Source: an uncultured Desulfomonile sp.
GTDB lineage: Bacteria; Desulfobacterota; Desulfomonilia; Desulfomonilales; Desulfomonilaceae
Reading direction: 5' to 3'
Assembly: GCA_903920415.1 (NCBI GenBank)
Contig: CAIXMD010000222.1
Coordinates: 1-6,900, forward strand
Length of the DNA: 6,900 nucleotides
The translations under genes and the position numbers were made by a program. This document shows positions 6,119 through 6,900 of the stretch, one piece after another; positions within the stretch are counted from its first letter, which is position 1; every line of letters starts with the position of its first letter. The notes beneath the pieces are model-generated. The model made no database searches and was not told the origin of the DNA. It saw only the letters and a program-made list of their open reading frames with translations.

Positions 6119-6900
6119 GTGACATCTTTCAGCATGACACATGAATCACACCTCCCCCCTGCGCGGATTGTGGTTAGGGGAACGAACTGGGTGGGCGATA
6201 CGGTAATTAGCCTACCCGCAGCAAAGGAAATCAGGCGCATTCTTCCGTATGCCCGTATTTCCTTCTGGGTACCTGCTTCCACGGCTCCTCTTTTACAAGC
6301 TTCAGGAATCACCGATGAAATAATATCCTTTCCCGTCAATTCAGGTGGCCCCATAGTAAGACCTTTTAGGATGAAGGCCAAGTTGGCTTCTGAGAAGTTT
6401 GACATGGCCGTACTTTTCCAGAACGCCTTTGAAAGCGCTTTTACCGCGTTGTTGGCAGGGATACCTCTGAGGCTCGGGTATCCTACCGACCTGCGGGGCC
6501 CTCTACTCAACCTAAGAGTCCCTCGATCCAAGGACATCAGGGGGAGACACCAAGTATATTACTATCTTGCCATAACAGATTTTCTTGAAGCTTATTTGCG
6601 AGGTGGGGGAAGCTCCAGAAAGGCGCTACCAGACTGCTCAATCAAGATTAGCGAAGAGAAGATTATAAATGCGAAAGAGGTGCTCCTTTCGATGGGAGTT
6701 GATTTGGATCTGCCTCTTTTTTGCCTTTGTCCGGGATCGGCAAATTCAGAAGCAAAAAGGTGGCCTGCAGATAGCTTTGCACGGTTGGCCGATCTCCTTA
6801 TCGATCGAATGGGCGGGCAGGTGGTCTTTGTAGGTGCACCCCATGAGGCAAGTATAATTTGCGACATAACATCCATGATGTGCCGGACAGGTTCCGTGAA
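6119..6900 (+). CDS. waaF: ADP-heptose:LPS heptosyltransferase II, N-terminal 260 codons (cut by window edge)
   Basis: A GT9-family glycosyltransferase that adds the second L-glycero-D-manno-heptose to the LPS inner core on the cytoplasmic face of the inner membrane. The diagnostic N-terminal motif NWVGDTVISLPA is at residues 23-34, and the start of the C-terminal nucleotide-sugar-binding half is marked by CPGS (204-207) and KRWP (213-216). About 260 of the usual 340-350 residues are visible and the frame is open to the edge. Start choice: GTG at 6119 has AGGT (6110-6113) 5 bases upstream, whereas the in-frame ATG at 6134 has no ribosome binding site; a stop at 6113 rules out anything longer. 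The ATG start, five residues shorter, remains possible. Its presence means the organism makes a heptose-containing LPS core. Confidence 0.9.
   Translation, partial: MTSFSMTHESHLPPARIVVRGTNWVGDTVISLPAAKEIRRILPYARISFWVPASTAPLLQASGITDEIISFPVNSGGPIVRPFRMKAKLASEKFDMAVLFQNAFESAFTALLAGIPLRLGYPTDLRGPLLNLRVPRSKDIRGRHQVYYYLAITDFLEAYLRGGGSSRKALPDCSIKISEEKIINAKEVLLSMGVDLDLPLFCLCPGSANSEAKRWPADSFARLADLLIDRMGGQVVFVGAPHEASIICDITSMMCRTGSV

Noticed and set aside
6049..6537. A minus-strand 162-residue frame overlapping waaF
   Set aside because: It is antisense to the clear heptosyltransferase motifs on the plus strand.

Overview
The window looks like a chromosomal segment of a Gram-negative bacterium, most plausibly a member of the Desulfobacterota (the former Deltaproteobacteria). 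The evidence is a heptosyltransferase for lipopolysaccharide (LPS) core, a tsaE-lysC pair of the kind found in that group, and a stand-alone partner-switching module of Cache-HAMP-PP2C phosphatase, STAS protein and HATPase kinase. The phylum call is inference from gene content. There is no rRNA, tRNA, CRISPR array, transposase or other sign of a mobile element.

Left half, leftward transcription. The left edge (1-485) holds the N-terminal 161 codons of a gene I do not firmly recognise. Next is a gene-free stretch of about 390 bases (486-879) with two clear inverted repeats. A small exported protein rich in proline and cysteine follows (880-1173); it has a near-consensus sigma-70 promoter in the 1174-1352 gap. 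Then come lysC (1353-2573, aspartate kinase) and tsaE (2575-3099, ATPase for tRNA t6A modification), separated by one base and so almost certainly co-transcribed. lysC carries a strong internal ribosome binding site and an in-frame ATG at 1835. This matches the arrangement that makes the separate beta subunit in the alpha2beta2 aspartokinases of Bacillus and Corynebacterium.

Right half, rightward transcription. A divergent intergenic region (3100-3374) precedes a three-gene signalling module. It consists of a membrane-bound Cache-HAMP-PP2C serine phosphatase (3375-5093), a single-domain STAS anti-sigma-factor antagonist (5143-5478) and an RsbW/SpoIIAB-type HATPase kinase (5638-6054). By family knowledge, the kinase phosphorylates the STAS protein on a serine (here Ser56) and the phosphatase removes the phosphate when its periplasmic sensor is engaged. 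The free STAS protein then draws the kinase away from its regulatory target. No sigma factor or other output gene lies in the window. The right edge (6119-6900) holds most of waaF, ADP-heptose:LPS heptosyltransferase II, cut off by the window end.

The items most worth a second look are the predicted LysC beta-subunit start, the orphan partner-switching module with its unknown signal and output, and the small Pro/Cys-rich exported protein with its own strong promoter. I see no convincing wholly new multi-gene system.
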